A stretch of 64,000 bases of DNA, from assembly GCF_016595795.1 (NCBI RefSeq), contig NZ_JAENHN010000023.1, positions 154,747 to 218,746 of the forward strand, read 5' to 3'. This stretch comes from Clostridium yunnanense (GTDB lineage Bacteria; Bacillota; Clostridia; Clostridiales; Clostridiaceae). Positions 52,974 to 62,772 of the stretch are shown here, piece after piece (the first letter of the stretch is position 1; every line of letters starts with the position of its first letter). The notes beneath the pieces were generated by a model. The model did no database searches and was not told the DNA's origin. It worked only from the letters and a program-made list of their open reading frames with translations. The position numbers and the translations under genes were made by a program.

Positions 52974-53927
52974 ATGAATAAGGTTTTTTGTATTGGAGAG
53001 TTGCTAATAGACTTTATATGTGCAGATGTTAACAGTAGTTTAGTGGAAGGAAGTAACTTTATAAAGAAAGCAGGAGGAGCCCCAGCCAATGTTACAGCAG
53101 CAATATCTAAGTTAGGTGGTGATGCTTCATTTGGAGGCAGTGTAGGAGCAGATGCTTTTGGTTTGTTTTTAAAGAATACCCTAGAAGATGTAGGAGTAGA
53201 TACAACTTACATGAAGCTTATGGAGAAACAAAATACTACTCTAGCATTTGTATCCTTAAAAGATAATGGAGAAAGAGATTTTATATTCAACAGAGGTGCA
53301 GACGAAAGTTATGAATTATCAGAAGCAGAGATAGAAGAGGTAAAGAAAAGTAAGATAATTCATTTTGGATCTGCCACTGCGCTTCTTGGAGGTAATTTAA
53401 GAAAAACATATTTTGATTTAATAAACAAAGCAAGAGATGCCGGAATCTTCATATCTTTCGATCCAAACTATAGAGAAGATCTTTGGAAAGGAAGAAAAGA
53501 AGAGTTTATAGAAGTATCTAAATTATGCTTAAAGCATTGTGATTTTGTTAAGGTTAGTGATGAGGAAGCTCTCTTAATATCAGGAAAAGAAAGCATTGAA
53601 GCTGCAGCAAAATATATTGCTGAAATAGGAAAAAGCATAGTTGCAGTAACTCTTGGCAAAGAGGGAACTATGATAACTGATGGAAAAGCTATTGAAGTGG
53701 TAGAAAGTATAAGTATTACATCTATAGATTCTACAGGTGCAGGAGATGCTTTCGTTGGTGCAGTCCTATACGAATTAGCCAAAAGTGAATCACCTAAGGT
53801 AAATGTAAGAGATATGGAGTCAATGAAAGCTATAATAGCCTTTGCTAATAAAGTTGGGGCAATAGTATGTACTAAAATGGGAGCGATTGCTGCACTTCCT
53901 GATTTAGAAGAAGTTAATGAATTCTAG
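52974..53927 (+). CDS. PfkB-family carbohydrate kinase (fructokinase-like)
   Basis: 317 residues. PfkB signature 1 in KKAGGAPANVTAAISKLGGDASFGGSVGADAFG and signature 2 with the catalytic Asp in DSTGAGDAFVGAVLYEL. The overall layout is closest to fructokinases and sugar kinases such as ScrK, but no sugar transporter or hydrolase is adjacent to fix the substrate. The start is ATG 52974 after GGAGGAGAG; the upstream extension would run into the tandem repeat. Single gene. Confidence 0.88.
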   Translation: MNKVFCIGELLIDFICADVNSSLVEGSNFIKKAGGAPANVTAAISKLGGDASFGGSVGADAFGLFLKNTLEDVGVDTTYMKLMEKQNTTLAFVSLKDNGERDFIFNRGADESYELSEAEIEEVKKSKIIHFGSATALLGGNLRKTYFDLINKARDAGIFISFDPNYREDLWKGRKEEFIEVSKLCLKHCDFVKVSDEEALLISGKESIEAAAKYIAEIGKSIVAVTLGKEGTMITDGKAIEVVESISITSIDSTGAGDAFVGAVLYELAKSESPKVNVRDMESMKAIIAFANKVGAIVCTKMGAIAALPDLEEVNEF

Positions 53928-54014
53928 GTATAAATGTATTCTTTTATATAATATTAAAAATAAAGAATAAGATATAAAATTAAATAGTAGATTCTAAAAC
54001 TAGAATAAAGGTTT

Positions 54015-54060
54015 ATCCTATGGAGTAAATGTTCCCACTACTCTATAGGATATTTTATTT
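54015..54060 (+). terminator. terminator after the PfkB kinase
   Basis: ATCCTATGGAGTA / TACTCTATAGGAT stem with one mismatch, 11-base loop, then ATTTTATTTT. Confidence 0.8.
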
Positions 54061-54259
54061 TGCTTTTTTATAAGGCTGAATATGTATATTATTTAATATA
54101 TATATAAAAATTGTAAAATTCGTTTAAAAATGGCTATATTTTTAATAAAAATACAAAAATAAGCAGTAAATAAAATAAGTATTGATAATTTGAGATTCGT
54201 GGAATAGAATGTTGTAATATACAATAAATGTAATTTTGTTTATAAAAGGGGGTAATTTA

Positions 54260-57200
54260 GTGAAAAACAGAAAGTTTTTATCAAAAACTATAAGTATGAT
54301 TGTTACACTAGCCTTGGTAATTCCAAATGGATTTATTAAAGAAGCTAAAGCTGTTGAAAACAAAAACATTGCTTCAAAAGATCCTAAAGCTATTGTAGCA
54401 GAAGAATTAAAAAATAGGCTCGAACAGAGAGTGGACAAGTTAAAGGGTAAGAAACAAGATGAATCAGTAAGGGTTGTAGTTGAACTTTACGGTGAAGCTG
54501 CATTAGATAAAGCTCAGAAAAAAGGGCTAAAAGCTGCAGTTAAATCAGACATACAATCCGTTAAAGATGACCAAAAGAATCTTCAAGAAAAAGTTAAATC
54601 AATAACAGGAAATAAAATAAGGAATACCTTTGGCACTGTTGTAAATGGATTTAGTATCGACGCCAAGGTTAAAGATATTGACGCCATTAAGAAACTAAAA
54701 GGTGTTAAGGATGTTAAGGTAGTAAATGTTTATTACCCTGATATGAATTCAGCCAAAGAGTTAACTGAAGCGACTAAGGTTTGGAAAGACTTGGGGTTAA
54801 AAGGTGAAGGTATGGTAGTATCAATTATTGATACTGGTATAGATTATAATCATAAAGATATGAAGCTTACAGATACAAGTAAGGAGAAACTTACAAATAA
54901 TAATATAAAACCAGGTTTGGGTAAGTTCTATACTGATAAGGTTCCGTATGGATATAATTTTGCAGATAAAAATGACGAAGTTAGAGACACTACTTCAAGT
55001 ATGCATGGAATGCATGTTGCTGGAATAGTAGGAGCTAATGGAAGTGAAGAAGATATAGAAGCTAACAATGGTGTGAAAGGCGTTGCTCCAGAAGCACAGC
55101 TTTTGGCCATGAAGGTTTTTTCTAATAATCCAGAAATAAAAGGCGCTTTTTCAGATGATATAGTAGCAGCAATAGAAGAATCAGTAAATCAAGGTGCTGA
55201 TGTGATAAATATGAGTTTAGGGTCAACTGCAAGCTTCCAAGAAGATGATGATCCAGAACAAGTTGCAATAAAAAGGGCAGTTGATGCTGGAACTGTAGTT
55301 GTAGTATCTGCAGGTAACTCAGAGTATTCAACAGCTCCATATAAGTTGCCGGAGATGACTGATACTGGTCTCGTAGGTTCTCCTGGACTTGCAAAAGATG
55401 CACTTCAGGTTGCTAGCTATGAAAATACAACAGTAACACTTTCAGCTATAAGTCTGCTTGATGGAAGTCGTGCTAAGTCTGGCTATACGACTTCTGAAGT
55501 AGCTCCAAGTAAAGTTTTAGATTCAGCTAAAGAATTTGAGATAGTTGATTGTGGTATTGGCCAAGTAAGTGACTTTAAACAAGATGTTAAAGGAAAAGTT
55601 GCTCTTATAAAAAGAGGAAGCTTAGACTTTGTAACAAAAAAGAAGAATGCACAGGATAAAGGTGCAGCAGCAGTTATAGTTTATAACCATGAAGCTGGTG
55701 GAGATGCTTATATAAATATGCAAACTGATAACTCGATAACTATTCCAGGTGTGTTTGTGACGAATACAGATGGTAATAAGCTTGCAGCTCTAGCTAAAAG
55801 TGGTGGTAAAGTTAAGTTTGGCAATGAAAGAATAGTAACTTCAAATACAAATTCGGGAGATTTCTCTGACTTTACATCCTGGGGACCTACACCGAATTTA
55901 GATTTTAAGCCTCAGATTTCTGGGCCAGGTGGAAATATATTTTCAACAGTAAATAATAATGATTATGAAGTTATGAGTGGTACTTCAATGGCTTCACCTC
56001 ACGTGGCTGGTAGCGAAGCTCTAATTGTTGAAGCTCTTAAAAAAGCTAATCCTAATTTAAAAGGCAGAGATTTAGTTGATCTAGCTAAAAATACTGCAGT
56101 AAATACAGCTGTTATTGAAATGGACAAACAGCATCCTACAATACCGTATTCACCAAGAAGACAAGGTGCTGGTATGATCCAAACAGAAAAAGCTATAAAC
56201 AATAAAGTTACAGTTACTAATGACGGTAATTCTTACGTAGCTTTAAAGCAGATAGGAAATCAAGTTGAATTTGATTTGACACTTAAGAATTATGGAGATA
56301 AGGCGACTACGTATGATTTAGAGAACTATGGTGGAGTTTTAACTGAACAAGGAAATGCTACTACAACTATGTCATATGACGTAAAGGTAGATGGTGCAAC
56401 AGTAACCTTTGATAAGAGTTCAGTAAATGTGCCAGCAAATGGAACTGCTGTGGTTAAAGCAAAGCTCTCTATACCTAAAGCAATTTCAACTAACAGATTT
56501 GTCGAAGGTTTTATAAAATTAAATTCTTCCGAGGTTCCATCACTAGTTATACCATTCATGGGATATTACGGTGATTGGGGTGCGGAGAAGATTATAGAAA
56601 ATATGATCTATGACAATAAGGCTACTCAACTTCCATCAGAGCAATCATATCCACTTACTAATATAGGCGCTGAATATGGCATCTTAGGACAAGTAGGAAT
56701 AGATGAGGATAAAAATCCTATAATGGATAAGGACTTCATCGCAATATCTCCTAATGATGATATGAATTTTGATAATTTTATACCATATTTATATTTCTTA
56801 AGAAATGCTAAAAACGTAGATGTAGATTTGGAGGATGCTAATGGTAGTACCATAGGTAAACTTGCAAATCAGAAGAATATAACTAGGAAAGTATTTAGTG
56901 AAACAGATGCTAAAAACCAACCTGTTGGACAAATGGGAGAGATATACGATCAATTGTCTTGGGATGGAAAGCTTTATGATGCTACAACTGGTGAAAGAAA
57001 AGCAGTTACAGATGGACAATACTATTTAAATATAAAAGCAGTGGTTGACTTTGATGGAGCTAAGCCACAGGACTATAAGGTACCAATAAAAGTTGATACT
57101 ACTGCACCGGTTATAACCCTTGCTTCAGCAAAGCAAAATGGAGAAGCAAAGGCAGGAAAGGTTCCATATCATATAACTTTAAATGTTCAGGATATGTTAC

Positions 57201-59413
57201 TATCTTCTGAAGCTCCAATTCTTGTCGTAAATGGAGAAAAAACTGCTGCAGAAAATCTTCAAGTTAAAGATGGTAAATATGATTTTGATATTTCTCTTAA
57301 TACTAATAATGTGAACGATGTTTTTGTTGGTATTCAGGACTTTGTTTACAATGTCGGAATGAATGAGTTTAAGGTTACGGTTGGTGATGCAGGTCCAGTG
57401 ACATTCTACGATAATAGATTTACTAAAGGTTTTGATACTAACTTAAACACATACACATTAAGTGGTCAAGTTAATACAGAGCTTAAGAGTTTTAAAATAG
57501 CAGGTAAAGATGTGAAAATAGCAGAGGATGGAACTTTCGCGGTAGAGCTTAAATTAAATGAAGGTGTTAATGTTATTCCACTATATGCAGAAGATGCAAG
57601 TGGAAAGGCAATAATGAATTACTCTACTAAGATAAACTGTGATTCGGTAGCTCCAATAATAAATCTTCAAACTCCAGCAGTAAATGGCGACGGATTAATA
57701 GTCACTAATCAAGATAAAATAACTTTAAAAGGTAGTGTTGAAGATAATGGTTGGGGATATAAATTCGAAATTAATGGAGAGCCTGTTCTAAATGTTAATG
57801 TTGATGGCAAAACAGGTCCAGAAGTTAATAAGAAAGAGTTCGCTAAGGATCTTTCAGTAAAAGATGGTGATATCATATCACTTAAAGCAACAGATACTTT
57901 AGGTAATGTAACTGAAAACAAGATATCAATAAAGATTGATAAAGTAGCTCCGAATGTAACTTTATCAGGAGTGACTGATGGTGGGGTGTATAATAAAGCA
58001 GTAACACCAAAAGTAACTTCAGATAAGAAAGTTAATCTAACAGTTCTTTTAGATGATAAACAATATAATGGAGAACCAATTGAAGCTGAAGGAAAACATG
58101 TTCTTAAGGTTAAGGCTGTCGATGAAGCTGGAAATGTTTCTGAAGCTACAGTTGCGTTTGAGATTGACAAGACAGCTCCAAAGCTAAGCATTAAAGGAGT
58201 AGAAGATGGAAAGCTATATAATGTAGATGTTACCCCAACTCTTGATACTGAAGAGGGAGTAACAGTAAAAGCTTTATTAGATGGAAAAGACTATGATCTT
58301 AAGACAGTTACAGCTGAAGGTAAACATGTTCTTGAGGTAACTGCAGTAGATAAGGCTGGAAATCAATCAACTGCAAAGGTAAGCTTTGAAATTGATAAGA
58401 CAGCACCAATATTTACAGTGAAAGATGTAGAGTCTGGAAAGACATATCTAGATACTGTTAATCCAAAAATAACAGTGGATGATAAAGACGCGACAGTTAA
58501 TCTATTATTGGATGGAAAAGCTTATGATGGAAAAACTGCTATTGATGTTGAAGGTGATCATATTATAGCTGGAACTGCAGTAGATAAAATAGGCAATAAA
58601 GCAAATTTAGAAATCAAATTTGCAGTGAAAAAATCAGTTAAGATTGATAAAAATGACAATGGATCAATAAATGTTTCAGTAAGAAAACCTCTAGATAAAG
58701 ATGGTAACAATGTGATTACTACTGATGCATCTAATACTGCAAGCTTTGTAATTGAGAACACAGAGGCAATGAAAGAAGGCAAAGGATCATTAACATTAAA
58801 TGTTGGTGCAAATAGTATTAACTTGCCATTTGCAGCATTTGATTCTACACTTATTAAAAATAGCTCTAAAGTTACTATAAATGCGACAGTTGAGGACGGA
58901 GCTTCATTAACTAAAGGCTTAAAGGCTGTTAGTAAAATATTTAAGTTTGAAGCTATAGTTGATGATAACGGAAACAAAACTACTGTTCATAAATTCAGTA
59001 ATGAAGCAGAAGCAACAATAACAATAACATTATCTGATAATGAATTGAAAGGCTTAGATAAGAGCAAACTTGCTATATTCTACTATAATGAAGAGACTAA
59101 GAAATTTGAAGAGATGAGTACGAAGGTAGATGGAAACAAAGTTACCTTTAAGACTCCTCACTTTAGCCAATATATATTAGCTGAAAAGCAAGCTACAACA
59201 AATACTGGTAGCGGTAATTCAAATTCAGGTACAAACTCTAATACAGGAGGTACTAACGGCTCTACATCAACTAATGGAGGGGCAAGTTCAACAAGTACTC
59301 CTGCAACAATAGTAAAGACTGGTTCAGTTATCGATTCTAACATACTTATAGTATTTGGAATCTTAGCAATAGCCGGTGGTGCTGTTATTATAAGAAGAAA
59401 GAGATTGAATTAA
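54260..59413 (+). CDS. cell-wall-anchored subtilisin-family (S8) protease, lactocepin/Vpr-like
   Basis: 1717 residues. Signal peptide (KFLSKTISMIVTLALVIPNG..AKA); an I9-type propeptide (~60-170); an S8 catalytic domain with Asp191 (IIDTGID), His249 (HGMHVAG) and Ser576 (GTSMASPHVAG); and a PA domain inserted between His and Ser (GKVALIKRGSLDFVTKKKNAQDKGAAAVIVYN). Fn3_5-like and several Ig-like domains follow, including three tandem ~75-residue units (VAPNVTLSG..VTDGGVYNKAVTP; about 1227-1455). After a Ser/Asn/Gly-rich stretch it ends IVKTGS (1684-1689), a hydrophobic helix and RRKRLN: a sortase-like signal with Val where Pro is expected. The start is GTG after AAGGGGG. Confidence 0.92.
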   Translation: MKNRKFLSKTISMIVTLALVIPNGFIKEAKAVENKNIASKDPKAIVAEELKNRLEQRVDKLKGKKQDESVRVVVELYGEAALDKAQKKGLKAAVKSDIQSVKDDQKNLQEKVKSITGNKIRNTFGTVVNGFSIDAKVKDIDAIKKLKGVKDVKVVNVYYPDMNSAKELTEATKVWKDLGLKGEGMVVSIIDTGIDYNHKDMKLTDTSKEKLTNNNIKPGLGKFYTDKVPYGYNFADKNDEVRDTTSSMHGMHVAGIVGANGSEEDIEANNGVKGVAPEAQLLAMKVFSNNPEIKGAFSDDIVAAIEESVNQGADVINMSLGSTASFQEDDDPEQVAIKRAVDAGTVVVVSAGNSEYSTAPYKLPEMTDTGLVGSPGLAKDALQVASYENTTVTLSAISLLDGSRAKSGYTTSEVAPSKVLDSAKEFEIVDCGIGQVSDFKQDVKGKVALIKRGSLDFVTKKKNAQDKGAAAVIVYNHEAGGDAYINMQTDNSITIPGVFVTNTDGNKLAALAKSGGKVKFGNERIVTSNTNSGDFSDFTSWGPTPNLDFKPQISGPGGNIFSTVNNNDYEVMSGTSMASPHVAGSEALIVEALKKANPNLKGRDLVDLAKNTAVNTAVIEMDKQHPTIPYSPRRQGAGMIQTEKAINNKVTVTNDGNSYVALKQIGNQVEFDLTLKNYGDKATTYDLENYGGVLTEQGNATTTMSYDVKVDGATVTFDKSSVNVPANGTAVVKAKLSIPKAISTNRFVEGFIKLNSSEVPSLVIPFMGYYGDWGAEKIIENMIYDNKATQLPSEQSYPLTNIGAEYGILGQVGIDEDKNPIMDKDFIAISPNDDMNFDNFIPYLYFLRNAKNVDVDLEDANGSTIGKLANQKNITRKVFSETDAKNQPVGQMGEIYDQLSWDGKLYDATTGERKAVTDGQYYLNIKAVVDFDGAKPQDYKVPIKVDTTAPVITLASAKQNGEAKAGKVPYHITLNVQDMLLSSEAPILVVNGEKTAAENLQVKDGKYDFDISLNTNNVNDVFVGIQDFVYNVGMNEFKVTVGDAGPVTFYDNRFTKGFDTNLNTYTLSGQVNTELKSFKIAGKDVKIAEDGTFAVELKLNEGVNVIPLYAEDASGKAIMNYSTKINCDSVAPIINLQTPAVNGDGLIVTNQDKITLKGSVEDNGWGYKFEINGEPVLNVNVDGKTGPEVNKKEFAKDLSVKDGDIISLKATDTLGNVTENKISIKIDKVAPNVTLSGVTDGGVYNKAVTPKVTSDKKVNLTVLLDDKQYNGEPIEAEGKHVLKVKAVDEAGNVSEATVAFEIDKTAPKLSIKGVEDGKLYNVDVTPTLDTEEGVTVKALLDGKDYDLKTVTAEGKHVLEVTAVDKAGNQSTAKVSFEIDKTAPIFTVKDVESGKTYLDTVNPKITVDDKDATVNLLLDGKAYDGKTAIDVEGDHIIAGTAVDKIGNKANLEIKFAVKKSVKIDKNDNGSINVSVRKPLDKDGNNVITTDASNTASFVIENTEAMKEGKGSLTLNVGANSINLPFAAFDSTLIKNSSKVTINATVEDGASLTKGLKAVSKIFKFEAIVDDNGNKTTVHKFSNEAEATITITLSDNELKGLDKSKLAIFYYNEETKKFEEMSTKVDGNKVTFKTPHFSQYILAEKQATTNTGSGNSNSGTNSNTGGTNGSTSTNGGASSTSTPATIVKTGSVIDSNILIVFGILAIAGGAVIIRRKRLN

Positions 59414-59414
59414 T

Positions 59415-59454
59415 AAAAAAACAGGTATCTCAGAAATGAGATGCCTGTTTTTTG
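59415..59454 (+). terminator. terminator after the subtilase
   Basis: AAAAAACAGGTATCTCA / TGAGATGCCTGTTTTTT, 17-bp stem with one mismatch and a GAAA loop. Confidence 0.9.
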
Positions 59455-59483
59455 TCAAGATTAATTTTATTACTGAAATTAGG

Positions 59484-59548
59484 TTGTGTTTAAGACTATC
59501 GTTAAAGCATCGGATGCATGAACACTTAATTTAAATATTGTACTTTAA
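59484..59548. repeat. modular palindrome family 2, copy f (minimal form)
   Basis: GTGTTTAAGACTATCGTTAAAGCATCGGATGCATGAACACTTAATTT, read as GTGTTTAAG, then AAAGCATCGGATG, then CACTTAATTT. It has the same internal deletion type as copy e: left end kept, left arm and apex lost. Lies just downstream of the terminator of the subtilase. Confidence 0.65.
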
Positions 59549-59554
59549 TAGCTA

Positions 59555-60883
59555 CTATTTAGCATTTAATGCAACTATATTTAACAAACTCCATGGTTTG
59601 TTAAAATGAGGTTGGAAGAAGAAGTCTACAAATGCAAGTTCATCTATAGTCATCTTGTTTTGTATTACAACAGACATTGTATTCATTAATTGTGTTAAAT
59701 CTGTCTTAGAGATAAGTTGAGCACCTAATATCACTTCTGATTCAGCATCATAAACAACTTTAATAGTTACTGAATCAAAGGTTGGCATGAATTCAGGTCT
59801 GTAATTATCAGTAACTGATGTTGTTTTTATATTGAAGCCAGCAGCTTTTGCAGATTCTTCTGTAAGACCTGTTGATGCAATATTGTACTCATAAATCTTT
59901 ATACCTGAAGTTCCTTGAGTTCCAAGGTATTTAGTTGTCGGTTTAACTAAGTTTCTTCCAATAAGTGTCCCCATTCTCACTGCATTTGTAGCTAGAGGGA
60001 TATATTCTCTCTTGCCAGTTGGGTTATAGATTACTGAGCAGCAGTCACCAGCAGCGAAAACATCTTCTTTGCTTGTTCGCATATATTCGTCTACTATAAT
60101 TGCTCCATTTGGAAGCATATCTAATTTTCCTTTGAATAAATCAGTACTTGGTCTAAAGCCTATGCATAAAATAACAAGATCAGCTTCATATTCACCTTTA
60201 TTTGTTATAACCTTAGTTACTTTTCCATCTTCACCTTCAAATTTACTTACAGTTTCGCCTAAAGCAATCTTAACTCCGCGATTAGCAAAAGCCATTTCAG
60301 CAGTATCAGTAAATTCCTTATCTAAATATTTGCTTAGAATTCTATCCATGCTATCTATCAAAGTAACCTTTTTCCCATTAGCTTCAAAGGCTTCAACAAG
60401 CTCAACACCTATGTAACCAGCTCCAACAACTACGATTCTATCAGCATCTTTTGCTTTTTCTATAATTGTGTTTGAATGATAGAAGTTCTTTGAAAGAAGT
60501 ATGTTATCTAAGTCAATCCCATCAATTTTAGGAACGATTGGCCACGAACCAGAAGTAATGATTAATTTATCAAAAGAATCTTCAAATTCTTTATCTGAGT
60601 TTAAGTCCTTAACCTTTAATATTTTAGCATCAAAATCAATATCTAAAACATCGTGTGACATCTTTGTCTTAACTCCAAGCTCTGCTAATGCTTGAGGTGA
60701 ACTATAAAACAATCCTTGAGGATCTTTAACAACTCCTCCAACATATAATGCTATCCCACAAGATAAGAATGATATATTATCATTTCTTTCATACACTGTT
60801 ATTTGTGCATCTGGATATTTCTTTGCTGTATTTACTATTGCTGCGGTACCTGCATGAGTACAACCTATAACTGCAACCTTCAT
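59555..60883 (-). CDS. FAD-dependent NADH oxidase / CoA-disulfide reductase family protein
   Basis: 442 residues. N-terminal FAD motif VIGCTHAGTAAIV, the redox-active Cys in ISFLSCGIALYVGG (about residue 43), the NAD(P)H motif VVVGAGYIGVELVEAFE, VFAAGDCCSV for FAD, and the C-terminal dimerisation part (DFFFQPHFNKPWSLLN). This is the single-Cys group of H2O-forming NADH oxidases and CoA-disulfide or polysulfide reductases. In an anaerobe it would serve oxygen or disulfide detoxification. The exact activity cannot be chosen from sequence. RBS GGAGG. Confidence 0.9.
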   Translation of the reverse strand: MKVAVIGCTHAGTAAIVNTAKKYPDAQITVYERNDNISFLSCGIALYVGGVVKDPQGLFYSSPQALAELGVKTKMSHDVLDIDFDAKILKVKDLNSDKEFEDSFDKLIITSGSWPIVPKIDGIDLDNILLSKNFYHSNTIIEKAKDADRIVVVGAGYIGVELVEAFEANGKKVTLIDSMDRILSKYLDKEFTDTAEMAFANRGVKIALGETVSKFEGEDGKVTKVITNKGEYEADLVILCIGFRPSTDLFKGKLDMLPNGAIIVDEYMRTSKEDVFAAGDCCSVIYNPTGKREYIPLATNAVRMGTLIGRNLVKPTTKYLGTQGTSGIKIYEYNIASTGLTEESAKAAGFNIKTTSVTDNYRPEFMPTFDSVTIKVVYDAESEVILGAQLISKTDLTQLMNTMSVVIQNKMTIDELAFVDFFFQPHFNKPWSLLNIVALNAK

Positions 60884-61130
60884 TTTATTTTCCTCCGTGT
60901 AATGAATATAAATTATTTATGAATAATAATTATTGCTTGAGTACATTTTAACAAGAGTCTGTTAAAAAATCTATATGTTTTTTATTTTTCTTCTAAAAAA
61001 TATTTATATGCAAAGAAATTGTAGTAGATGAATAAGTTTTGGTTCTAACTCTATATTATTAAGAACTTATATTACCATTTAAATTTCTAGATTTAGAAGA
61101 TATACAAACTTTATACTTTTTTATAAAGTA
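60884..61130. other. intergenic region upstream of the NADH-oxidase-like gene
   Basis: About 250 AT-rich bases holding the promoter of the minus-strand flavoprotein gene; no ORF, RNA motif or repeat family member recognised. Confidence 0.4.
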
Positions 61131-61163
61131 AAAAAAGACTGCATAAATATATGCAATCTTTTA
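61131..61163 (-). terminator. terminator of the PadR-DUF1700-DUF4097 operon
   Basis: On the minus strand AAAAGATTGCATA pairs with TATGCAGTCTTTT (one mismatch), then TTT. Confidence 0.8.
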
Positions 61164-61178
61164 GTAATTATAAAAATA

Positions 61179-62153
61179 CTAATTTTTATTTAAATTTATA
61201 TCACCAGAGGTTGTATGAATAGATATCTTGTTAGTTCCGGTGCCGTAAGAACCGCTTAAGCTCCTCTTACCAGAAGAGGTGTTGCTTAGAGAAAACCTGC
61301 TACTTATGTCACCTGAAGTAGAGGATGAATCAAGGTTGAACGAGCAGTTATCTGGTAAACCTAATCTGATATCGCCAGAGGTTGAATGGACATCTATGTC
61401 ACCTATCAAATTAGCATATTTTATAGATATATCACCTGATATACTTGAAGCTTTAGTCACTCCCTCAAAATGATCAAAATCTATTTTGCCTGAAACAGTG
61501 TCTGCTACAAACTTATTGCTTGTTATATTAGAGGCTGATAGATCACCAGAAACTGTTTTTATATTAAGAGAATCCACTTTAATATTAGATATTTTAATAT
61601 CTCCTGATGTAGTTACTGTTTCTAGGTTAATAAATTTTTTATCGGATAGAAGCATATCTGCAGATACTGATGAAACAGAAAGATTTTTTGAGTAATCTTT
61701 AGGAAGATATATGTCTACCTTTGAATTTAATGAATAGCTTCCAAAAAATGCGTTTTTCTGAATAGAAACTTTTAGAGTAGACCCATTCTTGGAGTATTGA
61801 AGTTTAGGTGCAGTTAATTCAGAACTGCTTCGTAAACTACCTGATAAAGTAACTTTTATTTTATTTTCATTATTTTCATGAAATATTATGTCGCCGCTTA
61901 CAAAGGATAATTGAATGTTATCTACGTCATCTAAACTTTCATTGATTTCATCATTAAGATCATAATTATATTTATTGAAACCAGTATTGAAGTTTAAATC
62001 TTTGTTTATATTAAAAGAAAAATTATTGTCATTATTAATTAATTGTGAAAAACTAAAATTAGATAACTTCAATATTATAGCTGCAGAACCGTAGCATATT
62101 AACATTATAGCTGCTAATATTATACAAAATCTCTTCATAAATGTATTTTTCAT
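61179..62153 (-). CDS. DUF4097-family membrane-anchored beta-strand repeat protein
   Basis: 324 residues: one N-terminal membrane helix (FCIILAAIMLICYGSAAIIL) and a long extracellular or surface part with repeated S-G-D/K-I turns spaced about 18-22 residues (VSGDIIF, TTSGDIKIS, VSGDLSAS, SISGDISIK, STSGDIRLG, STSGDISSR, TTSGDINLN). This is the beta-solenoid pattern of DUF4097 (LiaG-like) proteins. It is the third gene of a PadR-DUF1700-DUF4097 operon, a common Firmicute envelope-stress or membrane-sensing arrangement of unknown mechanism. Confidence 0.88.
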   Translation of the reverse strand: MKNTFMKRFCIILAAIMLICYGSAAIILKLSNFSFSQLINNDNNFSFNINKDLNFNTGFNKYNYDLNDEINESLDDVDNIQLSFVSGDIIFHENNENKIKVTLSGSLRSSSELTAPKLQYSKNGSTLKVSIQKNAFFGSYSLNSKVDIYLPKDYSKNLSVSSVSADMLLSDKKFINLETVTTSGDIKISNIKVDSLNIKTVSGDLSASNITSNKFVADTVSGKIDFDHFEGVTKASSISGDISIKYANLIGDIDVHSTSGDIRLGLPDNCSFNLDSSSTSGDISSRFSLSNTSSGKRSLSGSYGTGTNKISIHTTSGDINLNKN

Positions 62154-62166
62154 ATTTTCACCATCC

Positions 62167-62772
62167 CTATCTGAAAACAGATATTATCCATTTTACAAAT
62201 TTAATTACGAGCATTACAAATGCTTTCATTAGGTAGAAGCATCCTATAGTGCACAATATGCCTAGAGCTAAAGTTCCTATACCGATTAATAGAGAAGCGG
62301 TTGCCGGCAAAGCAGTGATACCTGAAGGAATTGTAAATATACCGAAAACTGAACCAAAGGTAGCTCCTAGTGCAACAGCAAGACCTGCTACAGCTATGCC
62401 AAAAGCTCCAGCAACTAAACCAATTATTCCTCCAAATACGCCTATTATTAGTCCTAATATTCCTGGACTGAAAAGTAACAATAATACTAACAATATAATG
62501 GCTAAGGTTTTGTTATTAGAATTGACATTGCTACTATTATAAGTCTGATTGCTTTGAACATCATTATAGAAGTTTCGGTTTGCACCACTCTTATACTGGT
62601 TTACAATGGTATGAGGATCTCCTAATTCGTTTATTATTTGTTCTTCAGTTTTCCCTTGCGCTAAGCCTACGTCAAAATGTTCTTCATAGTCGTAAAGTAT
62701 GTCCTTGCGTTCCTTTTCAGGGAAATCAAGTAATCCGTTTGAAAGTATATTAAGAAATTGATATTTGTTCAT
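62167..62772 (-). CDS. DUF1700-family membrane protein
   Basis: 201 residues. The N-terminal ~60 residues (LDFPEKERKDILYDYEEHFDVGLAQGKTEEQIINELGDPHTIVNQY) are the soluble helical DUF1700 (HAAS-type) module. Three hydrophobic stretches rich in Gly and Ala follow (about 85-185). The start ATG 62772 overlaps the 3' end of the PadR gene by 23 bases, with AAGGGGG about 9 bases upstream. HAAS-type modules are usually paired with PadR regulators and thought to bind them or modulate a membrane signal; this is family knowledge, not tested here. Confidence 0.88.
   Translation of the reverse strand: MNKYQFLNILSNGLLDFPEKERKDILYDYEEHFDVGLAQGKTEEQIINELGDPHTIVNQYKSGANRNFYNDVQSNQTYNSSNVNSNNKTLAIILLVLLLLFSPGILGLIIGVFGGIIGLVAGAFGIAVAGLAVALGATFGSVFGIFTIPSGITALPATASLLIGIGTLALGILCTIGCFYLMKAFVMLVIKFVKWIISVFR

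Noticed and set aside
57709..58977. Long open frames antisense to the subtilase gene
   Set aside because: They are complements of a repetitive coding region, lack ribosome binding sites and show no protein-like motifs.
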